This document shows, piece by piece, positions 17,233 through 25,870 of a stretch of 64,000 nt of DNA. The notes beneath the pieces are model-generated. The model worked only from the letters and a program-made list of their open reading frames with translations. It did no database searches and was not told the origin of the DNA. Within the stretch, counting starts at the first letter, position 1. Each line of letters starts with the position of its first letter. Origin of the DNA: Pseudolactococcus plantarum (lineage in GTDB: Bacteria; Bacillota; Bacilli; Lactobacillales; Streptococcaceae); contig NZ_JXJX01000004.1 in NCBI RefSeq assembly GCF_002441715.1, positions 112,812 to 176,811 on the forward strand. Direction: 5' to 3'. Both the position numbers and the translations under genes were made by a program.

Positions 17233-18327
17233 TTACTTATCGACTGGCTCAAAAGTAAAGCCACTCCATGGTTTAATATAGTCAAGTAAGAACAGTTCAG
17301 ATTCTGCAATATGACCGACGACATTAATTTGACCGTCATTTGGCATATCTTTTAACGCAATCTGTGTTTCACCCTTATACTGACCAAATGCTTCATTTCC
17401 TATCAAGATATCGCCACGGTGGATGGCTTTGGTATCATGAGCAGGGAATGCTTTATCTTTATGCCAGACACGTGTCATAGTAGAGCGTAAGATGTAGTCA
17501 CTTCTATCGCCACGATAACTATGCTCACTCTCAAATAGGACAATGCGTTCATTATCTGTAATATCACTAGCAGGTACAATCTTAATCGCAGGTTCAGCTG
17601 CAAAGAAGGCCTGACTCATCGCCTTTAATTCGGCTTCACTAGCGTATGCGTTACCAATGGTAATGTCATTAATCCCACCTAATAGTTTCATATGTTTTAC
17701 TTGTGTTTCAATAGATAAGTCACGATGTAATTCTAAACTTGCTAAACCATTACTATAGGGCCATGGTCCAAATGTTGCATCATGTGAATTCACAAAAGCC
17801 ATTGTATTCAAATTATAGCGATTGAATTTTTTTGTACAATAAATAAAATGGTCTAAAGCTAAACCAGAATAGCGCATTGGATAAAAATTATGGCTACCTA
17901 ACAAGTTATCTGGATTTGGAGAATAACTCATAATGTTATCTACATAATCAGTGCCTTGACTCATATTAATTTCAACCTTAATTCCATAAGGATTTCGAGT
18001 CATCTTAGCCTCTTCAGCTCCGGTAAACCCAAGATCTAAACGTACACCTGATGCCCCCATGTCTTTAAAGAATGATAAATCATCATAGGAAACGCCAAGC
18101 TGCTCAAACAGACCTGGATTAATATCGACCATAACCTCCATGCCTAATGCATTCGCATAATCGACTGGTTTTTTAAATCCAGTAAGTACCTCATCTTTAT
18201 CGCCATTAATTTCAAGTAGACTTGTAAAGACACGTTTGAAGCCATATTGATGCGCTAAATCAAGATATGCCTTATCTTGTGCATATGTACTACGTTCTGG
18301 ATATATAGAAATACCAAGTTTTCCCAT
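17233..18327 (-). CDS. mupG: MupG-family 6-phospho-N-acetylmuramidase (DUF871)
   Basis: This 364-residue protein combines an N-terminal TIM barrel (GISIYPERSTYAQDKAYLDLAHQ, KRVFTSLLEI, VMVDINPGLFEQLGVSYDDL, GVRLDLGFTG) with a C-terminal cyclophilin-like domain (from about residue 245). MupG hydrolyses MurNAc-6-phosphate-GlcNAc during recycling of cell-wall fragments. No murQ or phosphotransferase gene is adjacent, unlike many MupG loci, so the substrate may be supplied from elsewhere or differ. It is monocistronic with its own promoter and terminator. A hairpin TGGCG-n5-CGCCA (18343-18357) sits immediately upstream of the SD GGGAG. Confidence 0.85.
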   Translation of the reverse strand: MGKLGISIYPERSTYAQDKAYLDLAHQYGFKRVFTSLLEINGDKDEVLTGFKKPVDYANALGMEVMVDINPGLFEQLGVSYDDLSFFKDMGASGVRLDLGFTGAEEAKMTRNPYGIKVEINMSQGTDYVDNIMSYSPNPDNLLGSHNFYPMRYSGLALDHFIYCTKKFNRYNLNTMAFVNSHDATFGPWPYSNGLASLELHRDLSIETQVKHMKLLGGINDITIGNAYASEAELKAMSQAFFAAEPAIKIVPASDITDNERIVLFESEHSYRGDRSDYILRSTMTRVWHKDKAFPAHDTKAIHRGDILIGNEAFGQYKGETQIALKDMPNDGQINVVGHIAESELFLLDYIKPWSGFTFEPVDK

Positions 18328-18442
18328 GTGATAACTCCCATCTGGCGTAAATCGCCACTTTAGCTTATGATTAATTAGTATCTAGCAATTACTTTTAACA
18401 CAAATTTTATATCAGTTTAACAAAATGTAACCGCTTTATTTT

Positions 18443-18471
18443 ATTATAACAAAAAAATTGGTATATGCCAA
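18443..18471 (-). promoter_or_regulatory. mupG promoter with palindromic operator over the -35
   Basis: On the minus strand TTGGCA (18466-18471) and TATAAT (18443-18448), 17 bp apart, with an extended TGT before the -10. The -35 is part of a 16-bp near-palindrome ATTGGTATATGCCAAT (18457-18472, one mismatched pair). It resembles GntR/HutC-family operators (GT-n-TA-n-AC core). It would give a leader of about 109 nt. Confidence 0.65.
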
Positions 18472-18560
18472 TCTAAAAAGTAATTACGTTTATATTTTGT
18501 GATACATACTCATCATCTAGACAAAGTCTAACAGCATATGCGCATGATCACTAAAAACTA

Positions 18561-18589
18561 AACAAAAAAAAATGGCTAAAGATTAGCCA
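18561..18589 (-). terminator. Terminator of the small membrane-protein gene
   Basis: Stem TGGCTAA / TTAGCCA with a 3-nt loop followed on the minus strand by TTTTTTTTTG. The stop codon lies inside the stem. Confidence 0.85.
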
Positions 18590-18825
18590 AAATATCTGAA
18601 TAGGAAGAACCCAGCAATGATAAAGACAACCATCCATAAAATAGCTATAATCGTCCCAATTTTAGCCAATTGCTTGCCCTTTAAATCATGAGCATCGATA
18701 TGCTCAAACGCTGTCAAACTAAAAATCAGTCCTGGAAGGGCTGTGATTGGAATGATTGCTAAAACAAGGCCTAAAATGGCGGCCTTACTTGTAGCTTGGT
18801 CTTGACTTGATTTTGTTTTTCTCAT
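18583..18825 (-). CDS. Small two-helix membrane protein (DUF4190-like)
   Basis: This 80-residue protein has a polar N-terminus (MRKTKSSQDQATSK), a first hydrophobic helix with a GLIFSLTAF end, a polar loop EHIDAHDLKGKQLAKIG and a second helix ending in FFLFRYFG. The pattern (A-LGLVLAI... then GIIFS...A... GKxLAxxG) resembles DUF4190-type small proteins, but I am not certain of the family. There is no SD; the ATG lies 8 nt after TGATAAAAT, so the mRNA may be nearly leaderless. The function is unknown. Confidence 0.65.
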   Translation of the reverse strand: MRKTKSSQDQATSKAAILGLVLAIIPITALPGLIFSLTAFEHIDAHDLKGKQLAKIGTIIAILWMVVFIIAGFFLFRYFG

Positions 18826-18833
18826 ATACTGTC

Positions 18834-18842
18834 ATTTTATCA
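18834..18842 (-). promoter_or_regulatory. Extended -10 giving a nearly leaderless mRNA
   Basis: TGATAAAAT on the minus strand ends 8 nt before the ATG of the 80-residue protein, and no SD is present. Confidence 0.45.
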
Positions 18843-18947
18843 AAAATAGATAGAAATGACAAGATTACAACTAGCTTTTATACGTGTCACATGAATTATC
18901 CCCGTTTATTTTTAACTATAATCAACTTATATTTGCTTGTTGTGCTC

Positions 18948-18975
18948 GTACCATTTTATAAAAAGATGGTACAAT
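18948..18975 (+). promoter_or_regulatory. Predicted leaderless yfhO promoter within an inverted repeat
   Basis: Extended -10 TGGTACAAT (18967-18975) lies 6 nt before the ATG at 18982. Perfect arms GTACCAT (18948-18954) and ATGGTAC (18966-18972) overlap the -10, so a bound protein here would compete with RNA polymerase. No convincing -35 is seen. Confidence 0.45.
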
Positions 18976-18981
18976 ATGCTT

Positions 18982-21555
18982 ATGATAACGTTCATTAAAC
19001 ACAATAAAGTTGCACTTATTATCAGTTTTTTTCTCCCTTTAATCATTATGGCCCTTAACTTCAGTTTTTTTACGATTACCTGGAGTGGCACAAAAACAGT
19101 TCTAGCTGGTGATGCTTATCATCAGTATGTCAATTTTCATACTTTATTTTCAACTATCATGCACACTGGTTCAGGATTTTTATATACCTTTACCAGTGGG
19201 CTTGGTCTTAATTTTCTAAGCTTTTCTTCCTATTATTTAGGCAGTTTTTTGATGCCATTGACTTATTTTTTTAATGCAGCAACCATGCCTGACGGGCTTT
19301 ATTTACTGACTTTGTTAAAATTTGGCTGCATTGGTTTATCAGCTTTTATATCGTTTAAACTCATGTATCACTCCCTCTCCAAGTGGTTGATTGTCAGCTT
19401 ATCCACAACTTATACGCTGATGAGCTTTATCGTCAATCAATCTGAAATCATCATGTGGCTTGATGTTTTCATCTGGCTACCTTTAATTATATGCGGCTTA
19501 CATCGTATGATAGACCAGCGTAAGTGTCGCTTATATTTTGTTTCATTAACAATACTTTTCACTCAAAATTATTATTTTGGCTTTATGATAGCACTCTTCT
19601 TACTCGGCTACTTTTTAGTCCGTTTAACCTATGATGGCTGGTCATTTAAAAAATTAGTCGATTTTTCGATCACTTCTTTATTATCAGGATTAGCGAGTAT
19701 GCTCATGGTTTTACCTATGTATTTAGATTTGCGAGCTAATGGTGAGTCCTTTACAAAAGTAACCTCTCTTTTTACCGAAAAATCATGGTATTTCGATTTA
19801 TTTGCCAAAAATTTCGTTGCCAGTTACGATACAACACAGTATGGTGCTGTACCTACGATTTATATTGGCCTTTTTACCTTAATCCTAGCCTGTCTTTTCT
19901 TTGCAACAACATCCATCAAACTACGTACTAAACTTGCTTTCCTTACCTTATTAGGGTTTATTATTGCATCATTTTACTTAAGAGCATTGGATCTTTTTTG
20001 GCAAGGGATGCATACCCCAAATATGTTTTTACATCGCTATAGTTTTGTATTTAGTTTGTTAATCATCATCATGGCAGCTGAAACGCTAAAACGACTTAAA
20101 GAAATTCGTATTCGCTGGATTATCAGTATAGCCATACTTTTGCTCATAGGCTTCACAGCCACAGTACTGAGTAAGCATTATCATTATGTTAAATTTATAA
20201 ATATCTCACTCACGCTATTATTTGGCATTGCCTATTTAACGTTACTCATTAGCTATCAAAGAAAATGGCTACTTCCGCGTTATTTCTCTATTTTGATCAC
20301 TATCTTTGTCTTTTCTGAACTCGGTATCAATACCTATTATCAATTAAATGGTATCTCTGATGAGTGGCATTATGCCTCACGTGCAAATTATGATGAGAAT
20401 ACGTCAAAAATACAGCCTATAGCCAAAGCTGTCGCATCTGATACTGACTTTTATCGACTAGAGCAAACAAATCCTGATACTGGCAATGATGGCATGAAGT
20501 ATAATTTCAAATCTTTAAGTCAATTTTCTTCCGTCCGTAATCGTAAGTCTGCTTCAACACTTAATCTTTTAGGCTTTAAATCAACTGGAACAAATCTTAA
20601 TTTACGCTATCCCTTAAATACTATTTTAATGGATTCAATTTTTAACATTCGCTATAATATCAATGATTCTGAACCTAGTAAATTTGGCTTTAATCCATTA
20701 AATAAAGATTTTCCAAAATTAACTTCAAATACCTATGCGCTACCTCCAGCTATATTTGTCAAAAATGGCTATGCTGATGTCAAACTCAAACCAGATCACA
20801 TCATTGCCAATCAAACACAATTTGTGAACCAACTTTCTGGACAATATACGACATTCTACTCTCAATTCTATGTAGACCACGAGACAACTAACGCAACCAT
20901 TACTGGCAGTCAAAATCGCGTCACGCTAACTAAAAAAGGTAATGATGCAATTGATATTCAGTATACTGTGACTGCCCCAGCTGGCAAACAAAGCTATCTT
21001 AAATTTGCTAATGCTACCTATCAAAATCAAGATGCTGAATATGTTAAACTAAGTCTTAATGATCGTATTAGCTATATCAATACAAATGATACAGGTTCAC
21101 TGATTAATTTAGGCTATTATACACAACCAACGGTTTTAAATATCAAGCTTAGCTTTCCAAGCAACACCTACGTCAACTTTGATACAACAGAGTTTTGGGG
21201 CTTAGATACTGGTGCCTACACCGCAACCATCCATACACTTAAAGCGAATAAAGTGACCGCAACAGCCATTAAAAACGGCTTAAAAGCAACAGTATCTGCA
21301 CAAAGTAAAGGTGATTTATTTTTTACCATCCCTTATGATAAAGGCTGGTCTGCTAAAGTAGATGGGCAAGCAGTTAAAATAAAACAGGCACAAACAGGTT
21401 TTATGACTGTTCCAGTTTCCAAAGGCCCTCATACGATTGTCTTAAGTTTTATCCCCCAAGGTCTTAAGATAGGGATCATCTGTTTTATATCTGCTATCGT
21501 CCTTTTCCTCAGTTATGATCGGTACCTAAAAAAAAGAATTCGTGCTAGAAAATAG
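18982..21555 (+). CDS. yfhO: YfhO-family polytopic membrane protein (probable GT-C glycosyltransferase)
   Basis: This protein of about 857 residues has an N-terminal half with about twelve hydrophobic segments, a large extracellular region (about 480-830), and a final hydrophobic segment before the basic tail KKRIRARK. The DAYHQYVNF motif after the first helix resembles the DxxxQY motif of YfhO proteins. The closing FFTIPYDKGWSAKVDGQ segment is also a family hallmark. YfhO-type enzymes are implicated in transferring sugars from lipid carriers to lipoteichoic acid; that role here is inferred. The frame opens at a TTG at 18937. I start at 18982 because an extended -10 sits six bases upstream and the preceding codons lie in the promoter. 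Its stop lies in a shared terminator. Confidence 0.82.
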   Translation: MITFIKHNKVALIISFFLPLIIMALNFSFFTITWSGTKTVLAGDAYHQYVNFHTLFSTIMHTGSGFLYTFTSGLGLNFLSFSSYYLGSFLMPLTYFFNAATMPDGLYLLTLLKFGCIGLSAFISFKLMYHSLSKWLIVSLSTTYTLMSFIVNQSEIIMWLDVFIWLPLIICGLHRMIDQRKCRLYFVSLTILFTQNYYFGFMIALFLLGYFLVRLTYDGWSFKKLVDFSITSLLSGLASMLMVLPMYLDLRANGESFTKVTSLFTEKSWYFDLFAKNFVASYDTTQYGAVPTIYIGLFTLILACLFFATTSIKLRTKLAFLTLLGFIIASFYLRALDLFWQGMHTPNMFLHRYSFVFSLLIIIMAAETLKRLKEIRIRWIISIAILLLIGFTATVLSKHYHYVKFINISLTLLFGIAYLTLLISYQRKWLLPRYFSILITIFVFSELGINTYYQLNGISDEWHYASRANYDENTSKIQPIAKAVASDTDFYRLEQTNPDTGNDGMKYNFKSLSQFSSVRNRKSASTLNLLGFKSTGTNLNLRYPLNTILMDSIFNIRYNINDSEPSKFGFNPLNKDFPKLTSNTYALPPAIFVKNGYADVKLKPDHIIANQTQFVNQLSGQYTTFYSQFYVDHETTNATITGSQNRVTLTKKGNDAIDIQYTVTAPAGKQSYLKFANATYQNQDAEYVKLSLNDRISYINTNDTGSLINLGYYTQPTVLNIKLSFPSNTYVNFDTTEFWGLDTGAYTATIHTLKANKVTATAIKNGLKATVSAQSKGDLFFTIPYDKGWSAKVDGQAVKIKQAQTGFMTVPVSKGPHTIVLSFIPQGLKIGIICFISAIVLFLSYDRYLKKRIRARK

Positions 21556-21570
21556 CACGAATTCTTTTTT
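21531..21570. terminator. Bidirectional terminator between yfhO and a TVP38-family gene
   Basis: Perfect stem AAAGAATTCGTGCTA / TAGCACGAATTCTTT around loop GAAA, with T tracts on both strands. It serves two convergent genes, and the yfhO stop codon is inside it. Confidence 0.9.
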
Positions 21571-22178
21571 CATGTTAAGAAGTGGGTCAATGCGCTACCA
21601 CCATGAATTAAGAGGTAAGAATACAAAAATATCGGTAGTGGTTTACCCAAAAATATGGTAAATAGAAAGAATTTCCACGACATCTTTGTTTGACTAGAGA
21701 CCAAAACTAAAGCATCATCTGGGGCTATAGGCAGTAAAATAATACCAAAAAAAATCCAATCGAATTTTTTTTGCCCCTTATTTACCCAAGACATGTATTT
21801 GTTATAATTTTTTTCCTTGATAAATGTTTTAACCAGTGCGCCGCCATAAACGCGACCCAGGTGAAATAAAATGATTGACCCAATGACGATACCGACATAA
21901 TTATAAATAAATCCTTTATAGGGGCCAAAAATCATCACTCCTGCCGCAGTGGTAATCCCTCCAGGGATAATCGGTACGACAACTTGTATGATTTGTAAAC
22001 CAATAAAAATAAACGGACCTAATAAATTATGGGCTAGTACTAACTCAGAAAGTGCTTTAGGATCTTGTAGAATACCGATTCGATAAAGAAAATATCCCCC
22101 CACCACACAGGCAATCATCCCAGCAATCGATATAATATTAAAAATAATTTGGATAATTTTTAAGACCTTTTCATTCAT
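21570..22178 (-). CDS. TVP38/TMEM64-family (VTT domain) membrane protein
   Basis: This protein of about 202 residues has around five hydrophobic segments. The VTT/DedA-like core is visible as VVVPIIPGGITTAAGVMIFGPYKGFIYN, then GSIILFHLGRVYGG and the re-entrant ILLPIAPDDALVLVSS. The last carries the paired acidic residues typical of the family. Such proteins are thought to move lipids or lipid carriers across membranes; a specific role here is unknown. The frame opens 12 codons upstream, but the ATG at 22178 has AGGA at a suitable distance and gives the usual short N-terminus. It is monocistronic and converges with yfhO. Confidence 0.8.
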   Translation of the reverse strand: MNEKVLKIIQIIFNIISIAGMIACVVGGYFLYRIGILQDPKALSELVLAHNLLGPFIFIGLQIIQVVVPIIPGGITTAAGVMIFGPYKGFIYNYVGIVIGSIILFHLGRVYGGALVKTFIKEKNYNKYMSWVNKGQKKFDWIFFGIILLPIAPDDALVLVSSQTKMSWKFFLFTIFLGKPLPIFLYSYLLIHGGSALTHFLT

Positions 22179-22303
22179 ACATTCATATCCTATTACACTA
22201 CTTTTATTCCACACTAAAAACGACGTGACTTGCGGGTGTTAAGTCAAACATAAATTTTTCACATCTCGCCATGACACAGTTATCCTCGATGGTCATGCAT
22301 CAA

Positions 22304-22699
22304 TTAATGCTTATGCAACCCTTTTACTTCTTTTAAATAAGTCAATTGTTCTTTAGTCCACTCACCTAATTGTTCTTTAAAGGGACGAAAGCCAATCTTG
22401 TTTGTGGGATTATTAAAATGAAATCTGCGTTGCATGTGGTGTGTTTTAGGATGCGTTTCTAATGTTCTAAAACTCAAAGACACTTTACCATTATACTCAT
22501 CTATGTCGATGACTTGGGCATCACAAACCTGACCCACCTCAACAAGTGCATGGATGTCAGCTACGTAGCTAGATTTGATTTCAGAGATATGAATCAACCC
22601 TCTGTGTTCACCAAACTTCACAAAAGCACCGTACTTTTGTAAGCCGGTCACTTCAACAGCTAGAATATCACCAATTTTAACAGTTTGATTATGCTTCAT
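22304..22699 (-). CDS. cvfD: S1-domain RNA-binding regulator (CvfD/YugI family)
   Basis: This 131-residue protein has one S1 domain over residues 8-78 ([51 protein letters not shown]) and a basic C-terminal tail ending with histidines. In streptococci the equivalent protein (CvfD) is a post-transcriptional regulator of stress and virulence genes. It overlaps the cyclophilin gene by 11 bp, which implies coupled expression at the end of the lia locus. In Streptococcus mutans a similar S1 gene closes the liaFSR-ppiB operon (recalled, not checked). Confidence 0.82.
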   Translation of the reverse strand: MKHNQTVKIGDILAVEVTGLQKYGAFVKFGEHRGLIHISEIKSSYVADIHALVEVGQVCDAQVIDIDEYNGKVSLSFRTLETHPKTHHMQRRFHFNNPTNKIGFRPFKEQLGEWTKEQLTYLKEVKGLHKH

Positions 22700-23297
22700 C
22701 TATTTTTTTCTCTAATTCAATGCTGAGAATTTCAATGTCGTCTTGCGGTTTATCTTGGGCACCTGTTGGTGCTTTAGCAATCCGATCAAGTGTTTCAAAG
22801 CTTTCACCATCAAGTAATTGGCCAAAGACAGTATGACGGCCATCAAGATGTGGTGTGCCGCCAGCAGTATAAATTTCAGCGATTTCCTCAGGCCATCCAC
22901 CTTTTACAAGAGCAGATTTGTCGTAAGGTAAGTTTTCATTTTGTACGATGAAAAATTGGCTACCATTTGTATTTGGTCCAGCGTTTGCCATCGATAACGC
23001 ACCTCTGATATTAAACGCTTTATCAGAAAATTCATCTTCAAACTTTTCACCATAGATGGAAGCACCACCCATACCTGTACCAGTCGGATCACCACCCTGG
23101 ATCATGAAATCACGGATAATACGGTGGAAAATAACACCATTATAATACCCAGTTTCAGCTAATTCGATAAAGTTAGCAACTGTTTTTGGTGCTATGTCAT
23201 CAAATAATTTGACTTTAAGGTCTCCTAAATTTGTGTGAATCGTTGCAATCGTACCGTTATAGTTCGCAATATCTGCTTGTGGATATGTAATTGTCAT
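22689..23297 (-). CDS. ppiB: Cyclophilin-type peptidyl-prolyl cis-trans isomerase
   Basis: This 202-residue cyclophilin lacks a signal peptide, so it should be cytoplasmic. Catalytic motifs are [24 protein letters not shown] (active-site arginine in FHRI), [19 protein letters not shown] and [11 protein letters not shown]. It assists folding around proline bonds. It carries a good SD (AAGGAAG). It sits between a HAD phosphatase and an S1-domain gene after liaR. In streptococci the HAD and cyclophilin domains are often one fused protein, whereas here they are separate genes. Confidence 0.93.
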   Translation of the reverse strand: MTITYPQADIANYNGTIATIHTNLGDLKVKLFDDIAPKTVANFIELAETGYYNGVIFHRIIRDFMIQGGDPTGTGMGGASIYGEKFEDEFSDKAFNIRGALSMANAGPNTNGSQFFIVQNENLPYDKSALVKGGWPEEIAEIYTAGGTPHLDGRHTVFGQLLDGESFETLDRIAKAPTGAQDKPQDDIEILSIELEKKIDEA

Positions 23298-23378
23298 TTT
23301 TTTCTTCCTTTTTTAATTATATTTGTTTACGCACATGTGTGCATGATTACGACTACGCGAACAGAATGTTTGCGTATA

Positions 23379-24179
23379 TTAGATCAACGCCAACGTTTTT
23401 AAAGCTTTCTCAATACCATCATTTTCAACTGAATCTGTCACATAGTCTGCACTGGCCAAGATAGCAGGATGTGATACTTTCATCGCAACAGATATCCCGC
23501 CAAATTCAAATAGTTCCAGATCATTGAGTTCATCACCAAAATTCATGACATTTTCTGGACTAAGTCCGAGTTGTTTTAAAACTCGACTAACCCCATCTGC
23601 CTTACTACCAGCTATCGGCACAATATCTGAGGAATGAGGATGCCATCTGACTTGTCTAACTTTGTTTACTAATTCATCTGGTAAGACGAGCTGATCATCA
23701 TGATCTGATAGTGATAACACTTGATAGATGTCATGTATGTCATGATAGTCAGGGTTGACTGATAATTCACCATAAATTGGTGATATAGCTTGTGCAACAA
23801 CTTCGTTCCAGGATGAGGCAACGACATTATCTGACCCATAAAAAACATAATCACTATCACAATTCTTTAGCCAACTTAAAATACTTGCTACCGTACTTTT
23901 AGGTAATGGATTATTGTAGATTAACTGATCAGAGCTATCAATAACGTAGGCACCATTCGCAGTGACAAAAAAATCAGGGTTAAGTGCCTTAATCTCAGGT
24001 AAAACACCATAAAAATTCCTACCAGTAGCAATACCAGTTAGGATACCTTTTTTACGAAGCAGCTCAAAAACACGTGGGATAGAGTCTGGCATATATCCTG
24101 TATTTTTAACACGTAACGTATCGTCAATATCAAAAAAAATTATTTTGGTTTGCTTAGCTTTGTTTAGTAAGTCCTTCAT
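23379..24179 (-). CDS. Cof-type HAD-IIB phosphatase
   Basis: This protein of about 266 residues has HAD motif I FFDIDDTL, motif II IATGR, and motifs III/IV GSKADGVSRVL and NFGDELNDLELFEFGG. The Cof-type cap lies between motifs II and III. It is probably a cytoplasmic sugar-phosphate or nucleotide phosphatase; the substrate is unknown. The frame opens with a TTG at 24200 overlapping the liaR stop. The ATG at 24179 is preferred because TGGTATAAT ends six bases upstream, predicting a leaderless mRNA made from inside the end of liaR. No SD is present for either start. Confidence 0.85.
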   Translation of the reverse strand: MKDLLNKAKQTKIIFFDIDDTLRVKNTGYMPDSIPRVFELLRKKGILTGIATGRNFYGVLPEIKALNPDFFVTANGAYVIDSSDQLIYNNPLPKSTVASILSWLKNCDSDYVFYGSDNVVASSWNEVVAQAISPIYGELSVNPDYHDIHDIYQVLSLSDHDDQLVLPDELVNKVRQVRWHPHSSDIVPIAGSKADGVSRVLKQLGLSPENVMNFGDELNDLELFEFGGISVAMKVSHPAILASADYVTDSVENDGIEKALKTLALI

Positions 24180-24185
24180 AATTAT

Positions 24186-24194
24186 ATTATACCA
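24186..24194 (-). promoter_or_regulatory. Extended -10 predicting leaderless HAD mRNA
   Basis: TGGTATAAT on the minus strand ends exactly 6 nt before the ATG at 24179. The element lies just after the liaR stop codon. No clear -35. Confidence 0.5.
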
Positions 24195-24196
24195 TT

Positions 24197-24826
24197 TCAA
24201 CTAATTTTATGCTTAATTGCATATATTGCTGCCTGAGTTCGATCTTCTACTTGTAACTTCGCTAAGATGTTAGAGACATGTGTCTTAACTGTCTTTAGCG
24301 AAATAAATAAAGCGTCACTTATTTCTTGATTTGATAAACCTTTAGCAATTTCTTTAAGGACTTCTGATTCACGCGCAGTTAACCCATCATGTAAAGTTGG
24401 TTGTGCATGCTGTTTTTCATAAATTTTTTGTCTAACACTTTCGGAAATCACATCTTGACCTTGAGCGATTTTGCGAACAGAGTCAGCAATCTCTACAGCT
24501 TGAGAGGTTTTTAAAATATAGCCTTTCACACCAGCTTCAAGTGCGGGAAATATTTTTTCATCATCTAAAAAGCTAGTTAAAATCAAAATTTTCATCTCTG
24601 GATTGTCTTGCAGTATTGTTTTAGATGCCTCTATACCATCCATCTTATCCATCACCAAATCCATCAAGATAACATCTGGTTGGTACTGCTTTGCTTTGAG
24701 TACCCCGTCAAGACCATCTACTGCCTCAGCAACCACCTCAAGATCATCTTGCATATTAAGATAGCTTGACAATCCCAACCGCACCATTTCATGATCATCT
24801 ACTAGCATCAATGCTATTTTTCCCAT
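24197..24826 (-). CDS. liaR: LiaR/VraR/CesR-type cell-envelope stress response regulator
   Basis: This 209-residue NarL-family response regulator has a receiver domain with acidic pocket D10-D11, phospho-acceptor D56 in VILMDLVMD, and conserved T and K in ILTSF and YILKTSQ. The C-terminal LuxR-type HTH is LTARESEVLKEIAKGLSNQEISDALFISLKTVKTHVSNIL. It responds to cell-wall-active antibiotics and lipid II damage in LiaFSR systems; the lactococcal version is called CesR. SD AAGG precedes the ATG, and it follows liaS by 81 bp. Confidence 0.93.
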   Translation of the reverse strand: MGKIALMLVDDHEMVRLGLSSYLNMQDDLEVVAEAVDGLDGVLKAKQYQPDVILMDLVMDKMDGIEASKTILQDNPEMKILILTSFLDDEKIFPALEAGVKGYILKTSQAVEIADSVRKIAQGQDVISESVRQKIYEKQHAQPTLHDGLTARESEVLKEIAKGLSNQEISDALFISLKTVKTHVSNILAKLQVEDRTQAAIYAIKHKIS

Positions 24827-24907
24827 AATTTTTCCTTACTAATCATTCCTATACTATTACACAACTATTTGCTATCAATTTATAAGCTACTTGTTTCTAA
24901 ACACTAA

Positions 24908-25861
24908 TCAATATGACTTTGCAGTCTTTGGAATAACAATCTTCACGGTCGTGCCTAACCCAGGTGCTGACTGCCACTCAACTGTCCCACCTAAAGAAAG
25001 TGTTCTCTCCTTGATATTTTTCACACCTTGACTTGCTGTCATTTCGATTGAGGTATCAAATCCAACACCATCATCTTTCACAACCAATACCAAAGTTCCT
25101 TTTGTTTGAGAAAAAGAAATCTCAATATGTTTCGCCTTAGCATGCCGTAACGTATTTGATAAGAGCTCTTGTGTCATCCTAAAAATATTATTTTCAATAT
25201 TTTTATCAGCTGTTATTTCTGCAACACTTGCTGTTATTTTAGCTGATATTTTTGCCTGTAGTTCAGCTACTAAGATATTTAAGCCATCGCTCAATGGTTT
25301 ATCTGCTAACTCTGCAGGCCTTAGATGTAATAAAAGTGCACGCATTTCATCTTGTGCTTCATGCAAAATTTTTAGCGTTAAGCTTGCCTGACTCATGACT
25401 TGTTTTGAACTTAGATTAGGATTATCTACGACAGACGATAAAATCATAGTCGCAGCAAATAATTCTTGGCTTACCGAGTCATGTAACTCTCTAGATATTC
25501 TAATACGTTCAGCTTCCACTATAGAGGCTTGTTCAGTATTTTGGGTGACAGATAAATTTTGCAACTCAGAAGACATCTCTTGCTGGCGTATGGCTAAAAC
25601 TTGTAATGACTCAAACTCTGGCATCTCGTTATTGAGAATTCTGTCGATATCTTGATGCAACTCATGCTTTTTCTCACTATAAGTCATTAAAAAGAACAAG
25701 ACATAAAACAAGGTTAATATAGCTGAGACAGTGATGATGAGCCATGTGGCTTTCAAGTCAACCAAATTAATATCTAGTAAACTAAGTAACGCGATTAAGG
25801 CGCCAACATTTATTAAAAAGCAACTTGTAAATGTCGTTACTATATTTCTTTTTAATATCAT
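24908..25861 (-). CDS. liaS: LiaS/VraS/CesS-type sensor histidine kinase
   Basis: This 317-residue kinase has two N-terminal membrane helices (about 10-32 and 38-60) with almost no extracellular loop, typical of intramembrane-sensing kinases. It has a HisKA_3 dimerisation domain with phospho-acceptor H127 in ISRELHDSVSQE, and an ATPase domain with TQELLSNTLRHAKA (N box) and VKDDGVGFD (G1). It is paired with LiaF and LiaR and senses envelope damage. It starts 9 bp after the liaF stop. Confidence 0.93.
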   Translation of the reverse strand: MILKRNIVTTFTSCFLINVGALIALLSLLDINLVDLKATWLIITVSAILTLFYVLFFLMTYSEKKHELHQDIDRILNNEMPEFESLQVLAIRQQEMSSELQNLSVTQNTEQASIVEAERIRISRELHDSVSQELFAATMILSSVVDNPNLSSKQVMSQASLTLKILHEAQDEMRALLLHLRPAELADKPLSDGLNILVAELQAKISAKITASVAEITADKNIENNIFRMTQELLSNTLRHAKAKHIEISFSQTKGTLVLVVKDDGVGFDTSIEMTASQGVKNIKERTLSLGGTVEWQSAPGLGTTVKIVIPKTAKSY

Positions 25862-25870
25862 TTGGTCTGC

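Noticed and set aside
23297..23379. HAD and cyclophilin as one broken fusion gene
   Set aside because: Each has its own start, the cyclophilin has a good SD, and an 80-bp spacer separates them; this is two genes rather than a frameshifted fusion.
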